Both the position numbers and the translations under genes were made by a program. The notes below the pieces were generated by a model that had not been told where the DNA came from, did no database searches, and worked only from the letters and a program-made list of their open reading frames with translations. Positions 8,584 to 17,578 of a DNA stretch of 64,000 nucleotides are shown piece by piece. The DNA comes from an uncultured Paracoccaceae bacterium. Its GTDB lineage: Bacteria > Pseudomonadota > Alphaproteobacteria > Rhodobacterales > Rhodobacteraceae. The stretch lies in NCBI GenBank assembly GCA_947496605.1, contig CANMDF010000002.1:496001-560000 (forward strand), read 5' to 3'. The number at the start of each line of letters is the position of its first letter. The first letter of the stretch is position 1.

Positions 8584-9290
8584 AGTCAATCATCATAACA
8601 GGGGCCAGCAGTGGCATTGGCCGTGTGACTGCCGAACATTTCCTTGCGCAAGGATGGCGCGTTGGTTTGATTGCAAGGCGTGCCGATACTCTGGCAGAAG
8701 TGACCCATGAAAACGCAGTGCTGTTGCCCTGTGATGTTACGGACGAAAGCGCGATTGACGCCGCTTTTGAGAGCTTTGGCTATCTTGATGTACTGTTCAA
8801 CAATGCGGGCATGTTTGGCCCACAGACAACGATTGACCAGATCGCATTGGACGACTGGAAACGGGTTGTTGATGTCAATCTAACGGGGATGTTTCTGTGC
8901 GCCCGGGCCGCGTTTCGTCAGATGCGGCAGCAAACGCCGCAGGGTGGTCGGATCATCAACAACGGCTCGATCTCGGCCTATACGCCGCGCGAAGGATCGA
9001 TTTGTTATACGACGACAAAGCATGGTGTCAGTGGTTTGACGAAGACATTATCGTTGGATGGTCGCCCCTTTGATATCGCAGCCGGGCAAATCGATATTGG
9101 GAATGCGCGTACCGACTTGGTGTTAAATCTGGAAAAGACACGCGCCTCCCAAGGTCTAGACCCGCTACCAAGCATGGCTGTCGAAGACGTCGCGCGGTCT
9201 GTGTTTCACATGGCATCTTTACCCGCCGAAGCGAACGTACAGTCGATGATGGTGATGGCGACAAAAATGCCGCATATCGGGCGCGGTTAG
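8580..9290 (+). CDS. SDR family NAD(P)-dependent oxidoreductase
   Basis: 236 residues of the classical short-chain dehydrogenase type: TGASSGIG at 7-14 (cofactor), NNAG at 74-77, N100, S130/S132, and the catalytic Y143-x3-K147 in YTTTK. The substrate cannot be read from the sequence. The start overlaps the helicase stop by 4 nt, so translation is probably coupled although the functions look unrelated. It ends in a shared TTAG with the convergent TIGR02186 gene. Confidence 0.9.
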   Translation: MKSIIITGASSGIGRVTAEHFLAQGWRVGLIARRADTLAEVTHENAVLLPCDVTDESAIDAAFESFGYLDVLFNNAGMFGPQTTIDQIALDDWKRVVDVNLTGMFLCARAAFRQMRQQTPQGGRIINNGSISAYTPREGSICYTTTKHGVSGLTKTLSLDGRPFDIAAGQIDIGNARTDLVLNLEKTRASQGLDPLPSMAVEDVARSVFHMASLPAEANVQSMMVMATKMPHIGRG

Positions 9291-10036
9291 CGGCGAAACA
9301 CGCTGAACGCAGCCGAGGCACCCCATCCGGCCGCAATCGCAATAGACAGCGACATCAGGCCGTAAAGGAACGGGTTTTCATGCGCGAGGTTATAAAGCCA
9401 GCGTTCTAGGCCCACCTTCTTAACCGGGATCGTCGTGGCATAGAGATCAACGATTTGCTTGCCTCGCGTCAGGTAGATTTCAGCTTTGTAGTCGCCCTCG
9501 GTTAGGTTTGCCGGCAGCGGGATCAACGTGCGGAACAACGCCTCTTCTTCGACCAAGACCCCAGTGGGTAGCGTTTGGTAGAGCCCTTGGCTCTCGCGGA
9601 TACGGATCAGCGCATCGGAAAAGCTCTGCGCGTTTTCAATTGTCGCACCGACAGACCTGATCGCGCGTTGGGTGCTGATGCGCGTATTCAGGTCCTCGGT
9701 AAAAGTTAGGATTTCTTCCAGCGGTCTGTTTGTGGCCACGGCATAAAAGGTTGGAGCCACGTCAACTTCGACAGACTCGGTGTTCACCCAGATGCCAAGG
9801 CGTCGGTCTTTCTTGCGCACAGTCACCGGCCTGTCGGGGCCTGCGACAGTTACGATCACGCCTAGGTCGCCTTCAGGAACATCAGCAGAATTCTGTTTGA
9901 TCGCGCCAAAGATCAGGATCTCGGATCCCTCAAACGTGGCTGTGATAGAAACTTCGTCCCTGCTAAGCCCAAGGACGATTTCTTCGGCCTTTAAAGGCAG
10001 GGCAAGTACGAGGAACAGTGCAATAAGGCGGATCAT
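9287..10036 (-). CDS. TIGR02186 family membrane-anchored protein
   Basis: 249 residues with an N-terminal signal peptide (MIRLIALFLVLALPLKA), a periplasmic beta-rich body and one C-terminal membrane segment at about 222-246. The pattern matches TIGR02186, a family often found next to TauE/SafE permeases and linked with sulfur-compound metabolism in alphaproteobacteria; its molecular role is not known to me. The ATG overlaps the stop of the TauE gene by 4 nt (ATGA at 10033-10036), so the two are made together and probably act together at the membrane. Confidence 0.8.
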   Translation of the reverse strand: MIRLIALFLVLALPLKAEEIVLGLSRDEVSITATFEGSEILIFGAIKQNSADVPEGDLGVIVTVAGPDRPVTVRKKDRRLGIWVNTESVEVDVAPTFYAVATNRPLEEILTFTEDLNTRISTQRAIRSVGATIENAQSFSDALIRIRESQGLYQTLPTGVLVEEEALFRTLIPLPANLTEGDYKAEIYLTRGKQIVDLYATTIPVKKVGLERWLYNLAHENPFLYGLMSLSIAIAAGWGASAAFSVFRR

Positions 10037-10953
10037 GAGTGGCCTCCTGCACCAAGTGAGTAGAACTCAGTCGGTGTGACTAAGAGGTCAAACGCAAGTT
10101 TCGCACAGACCGCCAGTACCATGATGGCAAGCCAGATCCGAAGCTGTTCAGCCTTCATCTTGACGCCAATGCGTGTGCCGATCTGAGCGCCAATGACGCC
10201 GCCAACAAGCAAGAGAACCGCAAGAACAACATCGACGGTAAAGTTGGTCGTCGCATGCAGCATGGTGGTGAATGCAGTGACAAAGATGATCTGAAATAGG
10301 GAGGTGCCGACAACCACCTTGGTGGGCATCCCGAGCAAGTAAATCATCGCAGGCACCATGATGAAACCACCGCCCACACCCATGATGGCCGCCAGAATAC
10401 CAACAAGCACACCCACCAATAGCGGCGGAATGACTGAGATATAAAGACCAGACACCCGGAATTTCATCTTGAATGGGAGGTTATGCACCCAGTTGTGTTT
10501 GCGCCGTTTCGGCACGCCGCCGCCGGGTTTTGAGGCGTTCCTGATCGCGTTCAGGCTCTCAATGAACATCAAAGAGCCAATCATTCCGAGGAATACGACG
10601 TAGCAAAGCTGTACGAGCAGTTCGACCTGGCCCAATGCTTTGAGGTAGTTGAATAGAATGATCCCAAGGCCAGACCCAATCAGGCCACCGATCAACAGCA
10701 CGGTGCCCATCCTGAGATCGACGGTCTTTCGTTTCAGATGCGCAAGCACGCCTGAGAAAGACGAAGCTACGATCTGGTTTGCTTCTGTTGCAACGGCCAC
10801 CGCTGGTGGAATGCCGATAAAGAACAAAAGTGGCGTCATCAAAAAGCCGCCGCCAACACCAAACATGCCCGATAGAACGCCCACGATTCCACCCAGCCCC
10901 AACAAAAGGAAGATGTTCACCGAGACTTCGGCGATAGGGAGGTAAATCTGCAT
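10033..10953 (-). CDS. Sulfite/organosulfonate exporter TauE/SafE family permease
   Basis: 306 residues from the ATG at 10953 (a TTG start at 10992 is possible but weaker). Two similar halves each carry a glycine-rich membrane motif: GVLSGMFGVGGGFLMTPLL near the N-terminus and GILAAIMGVGGGFIMVP in the middle, typical of TauE/SafE proteins with about eight membrane helices. These proteins export sulfite, sulfoacetate or related anions. It is the first gene of a pair with the TIGR02186 protein, which supports a sulfur role; the actual substrate is unknown. Confidence 0.88.
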   Translation of the reverse strand: MQIYLPIAEVSVNIFLLLGLGGIVGVLSGMFGVGGGFLMTPLLFFIGIPPAVAVATEANQIVASSFSGVLAHLKRKTVDLRMGTVLLIGGLIGSGLGIILFNYLKALGQVELLVQLCYVVFLGMIGSLMFIESLNAIRNASKPGGGVPKRRKHNWVHNLPFKMKFRVSGLYISVIPPLLVGVLVGILAAIMGVGGGFIMVPAMIYLLGMPTKVVVGTSLFQIIFVTAFTTMLHATTNFTVDVVLAVLLLVGGVIGAQIGTRIGVKMKAEQLRIWLAIMVLAVCAKLAFDLLVTPTEFYSLGAGGHS

Positions 10954-11089
10954 GAACTGAATCCGGGCGCTAGTGCCGTTTGCGTGCACCAAAAACCTAT
11001 CGCGCCTTCATGTCAAATGGTGCGCGAAAAAATATGATGCAAACGCAGCAATTCCGCCACGTGGACCTACGACTGCGCTAAGATTGGAC

Positions 11090-11896
11090 TTATGAAAGTG
11101 ACCGCAAATAGCCGCGCAGGACCTTTTCCAGCTTCGCAGCTCCGATTGGCGCCATCGCTTTGGTGTGCTCGTGGCTGATCGCTTCGTCGCTCATGCCAGC
11201 CGCCATGTTGGTAATCGTTGAGATGGCGGCTGCCTTTAAGCCAAGAAACCGTGCGAGGATCACTTCGGGGACCGTGGACATGCCAACTGCATCCGCACCA
11301 AGCATTTTGATCGCCCTGATCTCGGCAGGTGTCTCAAAGGATGGGCCGGAATACCAAGCATAGACACCGTCAGCCATATCGACATCTGTGGAGTTTGCAG
11401 CGGCACGCAATCCTGCACGGACTGTGGAATCATAGGCGTCTTTCATAGGCACAAACCGCGCATCGGTGGATTCGCCAATGAGCGGGTTCAGACCTGAAAA
11501 GTTGATATGGTCGGACAAGCACATAATGGACCCTGTCGGCATATCGTCTCGCATGGAACCTGCGGCATTCGTCGCGATCATGGTATCAGCGCCCAGTTCC
11601 TTGAGCACTTCGAGTGGTAGCCGCATCGCATCGCCGCGGCCGCTTTCGTAGTAATGCGCGCGACCGCCGAAAACAGCGACGCGAACGCCCTCAAGATCGC
11701 CAATGACCAAGTTGGGGTTGTGACCCGAGACACCGGCATGGGGAAAGCCGGGCAGGTTGCCATAGGGTATAGCTGTCCCATCGACTTCGTTGGCGATGTG
11801 CCCAAGCCCTGATCCGAGGATCAGACCAATTTGGACAGGCGCGTCACCGGCTTTTGCTTTGATCTGAGCTGCGAGGTCTTTAGCGTTCTTTGACAT
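11090..11896 (-). CDS. punA: Purine nucleoside phosphorylase, PunA/XapA (trimeric NP-I) type
   Basis: 268 residues from the ATG at 11896. Landmarks are LILGSGLG (phosphate loop), RAHYYESG (histidine of the active site), TNAAGSM and GPSFETPAE. The enzyme phosphorolyses inosine/guanosine-type nucleosides to base plus ribose-1-phosphate. It overlaps the end of the upstream permease gene by 17 nt, so it is the last gene of the nucleoside-uptake operon, which makes imported purine nucleosides its natural substrate. The cell therefore has two PNP types in this window (with DeoD at 976-1680). Confidence 0.93.
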   Translation of the reverse strand: MSKNAKDLAAQIKAKAGDAPVQIGLILGSGLGHIANEVDGTAIPYGNLPGFPHAGVSGHNPNLVIGDLEGVRVAVFGGRAHYYESGRGDAMRLPLEVLKELGADTMIATNAAGSMRDDMPTGSIMCLSDHINFSGLNPLIGESTDARFVPMKDAYDSTVRAGLRAAANSTDVDMADGVYAWYSGPSFETPAEIRAIKMLGADAVGMSTVPEVILARFLGLKAAAISTITNMAAGMSDEAISHEHTKAMAPIGAAKLEKVLRGYLRSLS

Positions 11897-12848
11897 AAGG
11901 CTCGCCCCCGGCACGCGGTGGGATCGCTTTGCCAACGAAACCGGCCAGAATGACCACTGTTAGAATGTAGGGCAGCACGTCTAGGAATTGGCCGTTCACT
12001 TGGAAGCCAATGACACCCTCAATCACGTCCGAGCGCAGGGACATCGCTTGAAGGAAGCCGAACAAGAGACACGCATAGAGCGCATACCAAGGCCGCCATT
12101 TCGCAAAGATCAAGGCGGCGAGGGCGATAAAGCCACGTCCTGCGCTCATGTCTTTAACAAAGCCAGCCTGCAGTGCTGTGGCAAGATATGCACCGGCAAT
12201 TCCACACAAGACGCCGCAAATACCGACGGCTGCGAAACGTAGCCAAATAACCGAGACGCCAGCCGTATCAACGGCGGCAGGGTTTTCACCCACAGCACGC
12301 AGGCGCAGGCCGAAACGCGTGCGGAACAAGATCCACCATGTCAGTGGCACCATGAGAAGGGCAACATAGACAAGGATCGTGTGACCGGAAATGAGTTCGT
12401 AGTAGATAGGTCCAAGAACAGGGACATCTTGCAGCGCCCCTGCAAAGGGCAGTTCGATCGGATTGAACCGTGCATCACCTGACAATTGCGGTGTCCGTCC
12501 GCCTTGCGAGAACCAGCTTTGAGCAATAACGACCGTTAGACCTGCCGCCAAAAAGTTAATAGCAACCCCCGAGATCAGTTGATTGCCCCGGAATGTGATG
12601 GAAGCGAGCCCGTGAATTACGGACAGCAACATAGACGCGCCAATGCCCGCCAAAAGCCCCAACCAGACACTGCCGGATACGGCAGCAATGGCGGCTGAAA
12701 GGAAGGCAGCTGCCAACATCTTACCCTCGAGCCCGATATCAAAGATACCGGCCCGCTCGGAATAGAGACCAGCCAAACAGGCCAGAAGAAGCGGGGTTGC
12801 CAGACGCAACGTAGCGTCCAGCATTTGCAAGAGGGTGGCGAAGTCCAT
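11880..12848 (-). CDS. Nucleoside ABC transporter permease (second permease)
   Basis: 322 residues, very hydrophobic, with the BPD_transp_2 motif GLYSERAGIFDIGLEGKML near residues 23-41. This is the NupQ/RnsD-like partner in ABC importers of the BMP type. It starts right after the stop of the 140-residue protein at 12849 and overlaps punA at its end. Together with the permease at 13252-14358 it would form the membrane channel. Confidence 0.92.
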   Translation of the reverse strand: MDFATLLQMLDATLRLATPLLLACLAGLYSERAGIFDIGLEGKMLAAAFLSAAIAAVSGSVWLGLLAGIGASMLLSVIHGLASITFRGNQLISGVAINFLAAGLTVVIAQSWFSQGGRTPQLSGDARFNPIELPFAGALQDVPVLGPIYYELISGHTILVYVALLMVPLTWWILFRTRFGLRLRAVGENPAAVDTAGVSVIWLRFAAVGICGVLCGIAGAYLATALQAGFVKDMSAGRGFIALAALIFAKWRPWYALYACLLFGFLQAMSLRSDVIEGVIGFQVNGQFLDVLPYILTVVILAGFVGKAIPPRAGGEPYVKER

Positions 12849-13271
12849 TTAGGCAGCTTTCTCCATCAGGAATGGGAAGAGGGCAAAGAAGCGATCCGCA
12901 ACTTCTGGATTGCGATTAAGGGCTGCTTCGGCCTCTTCTTGGGTGATATCGACGGCTTGCGTGCGGTCGTTGCGCAGGAAAAACTGCAAGCCCAACATCG
13001 CATCGAACCGGTCGTCAGTGATAAAGGGATCATGGGGAACCCGCGACATCACGTTTTCAGCGGGCATCAGCACGCTCATTGGTTTTTGCAGGGATAGCAA
13101 CGCCACCAGATGCGGTGGCACATCGCCTGCTGGGGCTTGGTCAATCACGTGGTGCACCCATTGGTGCAACTCTTCCATTGTGATCATGCCCAACGCCAGA
13201 CAACTGAGCACAAAGCCCAGATCTGCTCCGGTGTCGTCATCGACACCCACTTTAAATTGTCCTGCCATCAT
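12849..13271 (-). CDS. Unknown 140-residue protein inside the nucleoside ABC operon
   Basis: 140 residues (139 if the second of two tandem ATGs is used), no signal peptide, no membrane segment, acidic; segments rich in Leu and Met such as ALGMITMEELHQWVHHVI suggest an all-helical cytosolic protein. A GAGGAGA lies 7 nt before the ATG. It overlaps the end of the upstream permease gene by 20 nt and abuts the next permease start, so it is fully embedded in the operon. I do not recognise a domain; a regulator or accessory of the importer is a guess from position. Confidence 0.8.
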   Translation of the reverse strand: MMAGQFKVGVDDDTGADLGFVLSCLALGMITMEELHQWVHHVIDQAPAGDVPPHLVALLSLQKPMSVLMPAENVMSRVPHDPFITDDRFDAMLGLQFFLRNDRTQAVDITQEEAEAALNRNPEVADRFFALFPFLMEKAA

Positions 13272-14358
13272 TTTTTGCTCTCCTCATTGATAGGAATAGC
13301 CGCTCGAGCGGCATGCGCACCATATTGTCTAGTGCACCCGTAAAGAGGATCACCAATGCCTGTATTACGATGATCAACTCACGGGGGATCGACGTCCATA
13401 GGGCGAGTTCTGCGCCGCCTTGATATAGAAAGCCGAAAAGAAGGGCCGCCAGCAATACCCCGAAAGGATGGCTGCGACCCATGAGTGCGACGGCGATGCC
13501 GATAAAGCCCGCCCCCTCCACTGCGTTCAGGACCAGCCGTTCGGCCTCGCCCTGGACATTGTTGATGGCCATCATGCCGGCAAGAGCGCCTGAGATAAGC
13601 ATGGCAACCATGATAATTTTGGTCGGGCTGATGCCCGCGTATTTTGCGGCGGATTCGGAGTGCCCGAAGGACCGGATTTCATAGCCAAGCCGCGTTTTCC
13701 AGATCAGCGCCCAAAGTGCCACGCATGCAGCAAGTGCCACAAAGAAGGTGATGTTTGCAGGAGCGCCACGGAAAAATGTGGTTTCGCCGAAATTGAACAT
13801 GTCTTGGAAGGACGCAAGGTGGGTGGCCTCGGGAAACTTGGCTGTTGCCGGTTCCATGCCGGGGGCCTTGAGTGCGCCGATCAGGAAATAGTTCAGCACC
13901 GCAGCTGCGATAAAGTTGAACATGATCGTGGTGATCACGATGTGGCTGCCGCGTTTGGCTTGCAGGAACGCAGGGATTGCTGCCCATGCGGCGCCAAAGA
14001 TGGCGGCACCAATGGCAGCACCTAACAGCGCCAAAGACCAATGGGGCCATGGGATGTAAAGGCAGATGATCGCAACGCCAAGGCCGCCAATCAGCGCTTG
14101 GCCTTCGCCGCCGATGTTGAATAGACGTGCATGGAACGCGATGGAAACGGCAAGGCCGGTGAAGATGAAGTTGGTTGCGTAATAAAGCGTATAGCCCCAG
14201 CCGTAAGTGGAGCCTAGCGCGCCATCAACCATCAGTTTCAACGCTTCCCAGGGGTTTTCACCGATGGCAAGGATCACAAGCGCGGACAGGATTGCGGCCA
14301 GCAAGATCGAGATCAGGGGGATCAGAACAACGTCTGCCCACTTTGGCATCACGTCCAT
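13252..14358 (-). CDS. Nucleoside ABC transporter permease (first permease)
   Basis: 368 residues with about ten membrane segments and the BPD_transp_2 signature AFHARLFNIGGEGQALIG near 78-95, as in the NupP/RnsC proteins. Its start shares one nucleotide with the stop of the ATPase gene (TAATG at 14358). It should pair with the permease at 11880-12848. Confidence 0.92.
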   Translation of the reverse strand: MDVMPKWADVVLIPLISILLAAILSALVILAIGENPWEALKLMVDGALGSTYGWGYTLYYATNFIFTGLAVSIAFHARLFNIGGEGQALIGGLGVAIICLYIPWPHWSLALLGAAIGAAIFGAAWAAIPAFLQAKRGSHIVITTIMFNFIAAAVLNYFLIGALKAPGMEPATAKFPEATHLASFQDMFNFGETTFFRGAPANITFFVALAACVALWALIWKTRLGYEIRSFGHSESAAKYAGISPTKIIMVAMLISGALAGMMAINNVQGEAERLVLNAVEGAGFIGIAVALMGRSHPFGVLLAALLFGFLYQGGAELALWTSIPRELIIVIQALVILFTGALDNMVRMPLERLFLSMRRAKNDGRTI

Positions 14359-15896
14359 TACGCTGCCTCCCCGCTCATGCCTGCCATCAGCAGTCCGAGT
14401 TCTTTTTCATCTGTTTTATCAGGCATCCGCTCGCCCATCATTTTTCCGTCGAACATAACGGCGATGCGGTCCGAGAGCGATAAAATCTCTTCCAACTCGA
14501 CCGAAACCAGCAAAATAGCTTTGCCCTGATCCCTAAGTGCAACAATTTGCTGGTGAATAAATTCGATAGCCCCGATGTCCACACCGCGTGTGGGTTGGCC
14601 GATCAATAGCAAATCTGGGTTCTGTTCAATTTCGCGCGCCAGTACGATTTTTTGCTGATTGCCGCCGGAAAAGCTCTTGGCGGCAAGGCTAGGATCGGGT
14701 GGGCGCACGTCGAAACGCGCCATTTTCTCTTCGGTATCCTTGCGGATCGCAGCGTTATTCATGAACAGTTTGGAGCGTTGGTATTCTTCGTCATGGTGAT
14801 AGCCGAAGGCAGTGTTTTCCCACGCGTGGAAGTCCATGATCAGACCTTCGCGTTGACGGTCCTCTGGCACGTGGCTGATGCCGCGGACCCGGCGGCTTTG
14901 CCCGTCTGACTTCGCGCCAGTCAAGTCGATTTCTTCGCCATTCACCAAGATTGTACCGGTGCCCTTCTCGTAGCCACCCAAGACTTCGAGCAATTCAGAC
15001 TGGCCATTGCCCGCGACGCCCGCGATCCCAAGGATTTCACCGGCATGGACATCAAAGCTGACGCCTTTCACGCGGTGCACGCCTTTGTCGTCGGTGACGT
15101 TCAGGTCTTTGACCTCAAGGATTTTCTTGCCGATCTGCGCAGGCGCTTTGTCGACCTGCAGCAACACTTTGCGGCCGACCATCAGTTCGGCCAATTCTGG
15201 TGGGCTGGTCTCAGCTGTCTTCACTGTCGCTGTCATCTCACCACGGCGCATCACGCTGACAGTATCGGTGATTTCCATGATCTCGCGCAGCTTATGCGTG
15301 ATCAGAATAATGGTTTTGCCTTCGCGCTTGAGGTTCTCAAGAATGCGGAACAGGTGGTCGGCTTCGGCGGGGGTCAAAACACCAGTGGGTTCGTCAAGGA
15401 TCAGAATGTCGGCTTTGCGGTAGAGCGCTTTGAGAATTTCAACGCGCTGTTGCATGCCCACACCGACCTCTTCGATCAGGGCGTCGGGGTCGACATTCAA
15501 CTCATATTCTTCGGCAAGGCTTTTCAATTCGCGCCGTGCACGCGCCAGTGAAGGCCGAAGCAATCCGCTGTCTTCAGCGCCAAGAACGACGTTCTCAAGC
15601 ACCGTGAAATTTTCGACCAGTTTAAAGTGCTGGAACACCATTCCGATGCCTGCGGCGATGGCGGCTTGGCTATCAGGAATTGCAGTTTTGCGACCAGAAA
15701 TAAAGATTTCACCCGCATCCGCCTTATAAAACCCATATAAAATCGACATCAGCGTCGATTTGCCCGCACCGTTCTCGCCGATGATCCCGTGGATCGTACC
15801 GGGCATAACACGGATGGAGATGTCTTTGTTCGCTTGAACAGGGCCAAAGGCTTTGGAAATGCCTTTCAGCTCAATGGCGGGGGCTTGGTCGGTCAT
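14358..15896 (-). CDS. Nucleoside ABC transporter ATP-binding protein (two ABC domains)
   Basis: 512 residues, two ATPase domains in one chain as in RbsA/NupO. The first domain has GENGAGKST (Walker A, about 40-48), an altered signature GVGMQQR and ILDEPTGVL; the second has GVAGNGQSE in place of a standard Walker A, the signature SGGNQQK and LIGQPTRGVD. A degenerate second site is normal in this family. It energises uptake through the two permeases. A terminator-like hairpin separates it from bmp upstream. Confidence 0.95.
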   Translation of the reverse strand: MTDQAPAIELKGISKAFGPVQANKDISIRVMPGTIHGIIGENGAGKSTLMSILYGFYKADAGEIFISGRKTAIPDSQAAIAAGIGMVFQHFKLVENFTVLENVVLGAEDSGLLRPSLARARRELKSLAEEYELNVDPDALIEEVGVGMQQRVEILKALYRKADILILDEPTGVLTPAEADHLFRILENLKREGKTIILITHKLREIMEITDTVSVMRRGEMTATVKTAETSPPELAELMVGRKVLLQVDKAPAQIGKKILEVKDLNVTDDKGVHRVKGVSFDVHAGEILGIAGVAGNGQSELLEVLGGYEKGTGTILVNGEEIDLTGAKSDGQSRRVRGISHVPEDRQREGLIMDFHAWENTAFGYHHDEEYQRSKLFMNNAAIRKDTEEKMARFDVRPPDPSLAAKSFSGGNQQKIVLAREIEQNPDLLLIGQPTRGVDIGAIEFIHQQIVALRDQGKAILLVSVELEEILSLSDRIAVMFDGKMMGERMPDKTDEKELGLLMAGMSGEAA

Positions 15897-15917
15897 TGGG
15901 GCACCTGTTCCTTAAAC

Positions 15918-15951
15918 GCAAAAGGCCGCGCAGATTTCTCGGCGCGGCCTT
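15918..15951 (-). terminator. Hairpin between bmp and the ATPase gene (partial terminator)
   Basis: A perfect 10-bp stem, 15922-15931 with 15942-15951, and 10-nt loop; on the minus strand it is followed by TTTTGCGTTT. Placed right after the binding-protein gene, it would let most transcripts stop there and give an excess of binding protein over transporter, an arrangement common in ABC operons. Confidence 0.7.
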
Positions 15952-15973
15952 GTCTTATGGCCTGAGCGTCGAC

Positions 15974-16969
15974 TTAGAAGTCGAGCGCTGGGCAGCTTTC
16001 GTCTGATGTGTAGTCGTGAACCATCAGCTCACCGGATGCCATATCCGCTGCTGCGCCATATGTGGCTTCCAGCATGTCGTAGGATACGATTGGCTCGTTG
16101 TTGGCATCCATTGCAAAGCCAACGCCGCGGTTTGCAACGCTCATGACGTTAAAGCCTGTTTCAAGATCTTCACCAGCCAGCATTGCTTCGTAAACCGCGT
16201 TATCAACGCGCTTCATCATGGATGTCAGAACCTGACCGGGGTGCAGGTAGTTTTGGTTCGCATCAACACCGATGGAGAGCATGCCCTCATCCGCCGCTGT
16301 CTGCAGAACGCCAACGCCTGTGCCGCCAGCGGCCGCAAAGACAACGTCAGAGCCTTGGCTCATCTGTGCCAGTGTCAGCTCGGAGCCCTTCACCGGGTCG
16401 TTCCAAGCGGCAGGTGTTGTGCCTGTCATGTTGGCGATCACGTTGATGTCTGCGTTGACTGCCTTGGCACCCTGCGCGTAGCCACAAGCGAACTTGCGGA
16501 TCAGTGGGATGTCCATGCCGCCCACGAAGGATACGGTGCCTGTTTCAGACGCCATCGCAGCCATCATGCCGACAAGGTAGGATCCCTCATGCTCGTTGAA
16601 AACAACGGAGCGGACGTTTGGTGCGTCAACAACCATGTCGATGATTGTGAACTTGGTGTCAGGATAGTCAGCTGCAACCTCTGCCAATGGTGTGGCCCAA
16701 GAAAAGCCTGCCATGACGATTGGGTTTGCGCCTGATTCAGCGAAACGGCGGATCGCTTGTTCGCGCTGCGCGTCGGATTGAATTTCGACTTCGGCGTAGG
16801 AACCGCCAGTTTCGGCTGCCCAACGCTCGGCACCGTTGTAGGCGCTTTCGTTGAAGGATTTGTCGAACTTGCCGCCAAGATCAAACAGGATGGCAGGATC
16901 AGCCGCGGCAGTTCCAGCAGTCAGTGCCAGTGCAGCAGATGCGCCAAGAAATTTTTGCATAAGTGTCAT
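15974..16969 (-). CDS. BMP family ABC transporter substrate-binding protein (purine nucleosides)
   Basis: 331 residues from the ATG at 16969, chosen because GGGAGA lies about 6 nt upstream and a signal peptide follows directly (MTLMQKFLGASAALALTAG, cleavage near TAAA-DP). There is no lipobox cysteine, so it is a soluble periplasmic protein, unlike PnrA/TmpC-type lipoproteins. The start of the mature part, LFDLGGKFDKSFNE, is the BMP family hallmark. PunA at the end of the operon argues for purine nucleosides as ligand. It is the first gene of the operon and has a leader of up to 190 nt. Confidence 0.92.
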   Translation of the reverse strand: MTLMQKFLGASAALALTAGTAAADPAILFDLGGKFDKSFNESAYNGAERWAAETGGSYAEVEIQSDAQREQAIRRFAESGANPIVMAGFSWATPLAEVAADYPDTKFTIIDMVVDAPNVRSVVFNEHEGSYLVGMMAAMASETGTVSFVGGMDIPLIRKFACGYAQGAKAVNADINVIANMTGTTPAAWNDPVKGSELTLAQMSQGSDVVFAAAGGTGVGVLQTAADEGMLSIGVDANQNYLHPGQVLTSMMKRVDNAVYEAMLAGEDLETGFNVMSVANRGVGFAMDANNEPIVSYDMLEATYGAAADMASGELMVHDYTSDESCPALDF

Positions 16970-17158
16970 TGATATTTCTCCCAGGTCGTTACGCGAGGTT
17001 TTTGCGGGCGATACACGCCCCCTCAATTAAAGCAGAGCCGATCTAAGGTCGGTCATCACCCGATAAGGCCCCGCCTTGCAGGGAAGATCAACTGCTTTTT
17101 GGGCGAGAACGACCCCGTTAGGTGCAAAAAGATGAGTTATCCACAGCCTGACGCAGGG
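16970..17158 (-). other. Leader/intergenic region upstream of bmp
   Basis: 189 nt without a gene. On the minus strand it contains the near-palindrome CCGACCTTAGATCGG (17037-17051 region) and a small hairpin GGGCG-TGTAT-CGCCC (17012 region) shortly before the bmp ribosome-binding site. No known riboswitch class is recognised. It must also carry the bmp promoter; I cannot place it with confidence. Confidence 0.3.
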
Positions 17159-17578
17159 TTAGGTCGTGGCCAGTGACTTGCGCATGACTAATGCTGCGAT
17201 AGGTGCACCATCTTTGGGCAGATAGTAACCGGGACGACGCCCGATTTGGGCATAACCGGAAGATGTGTAGAGGCCGATCGCGGCGTCGTTATCTTCGGCA
17301 ACTTCAAGAAAGATCGTCAAAGCGCCTTTTTCTTTTGCGAGGTCTTCACTTGCTTTAAGAACACGCCGCGCAAGCCCTCGTCTGCGCATCTGTGGATCAG
17401 TCGCGAGTGTCAGCACTTCGGCTTCGTCCAATACAGTGCGCAGCAAAATAAAACAGTCAGCGTCTCCAGCCACGTAAGTGCCAGCATGCGCTAGAAGGTC
17501 CGCGAATTCAGTCTCTGACCAAGCCCGCGTCGCACTGAATGCAGCGGCATGTGTTTTGGCAAGATCGGCGGGCGTCAT
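17159..17578 (-). CDS. rimI: Ribosomal protein bS18-alanine N-acetyltransferase-like GNAT
   Basis: 139 residues of the GNAT fold. The acetyl-CoA loop is QMRRRGLARRVL and the C-terminal half has the typical LEVAEDNDAAIGLYTSSGY. RimI acetylates the N-terminal alanine of ribosomal protein S18. The start overlaps the stop of tsaB by 4 nt; a rimI-tsaB pair is common in bacteria and supports the name. Confidence 0.85.
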   Translation of the reverse strand: MTPADLAKTHAAAFSATRAWSETEFADLLAHAGTYVAGDADCFILLRTVLDEAEVLTLATDPQMRRRGLARRVLKASEDLAKEKGALTIFLEVAEDNDAAIGLYTSSGYAQIGRRPGYYLPKDGAPIAALVMRKSLATT

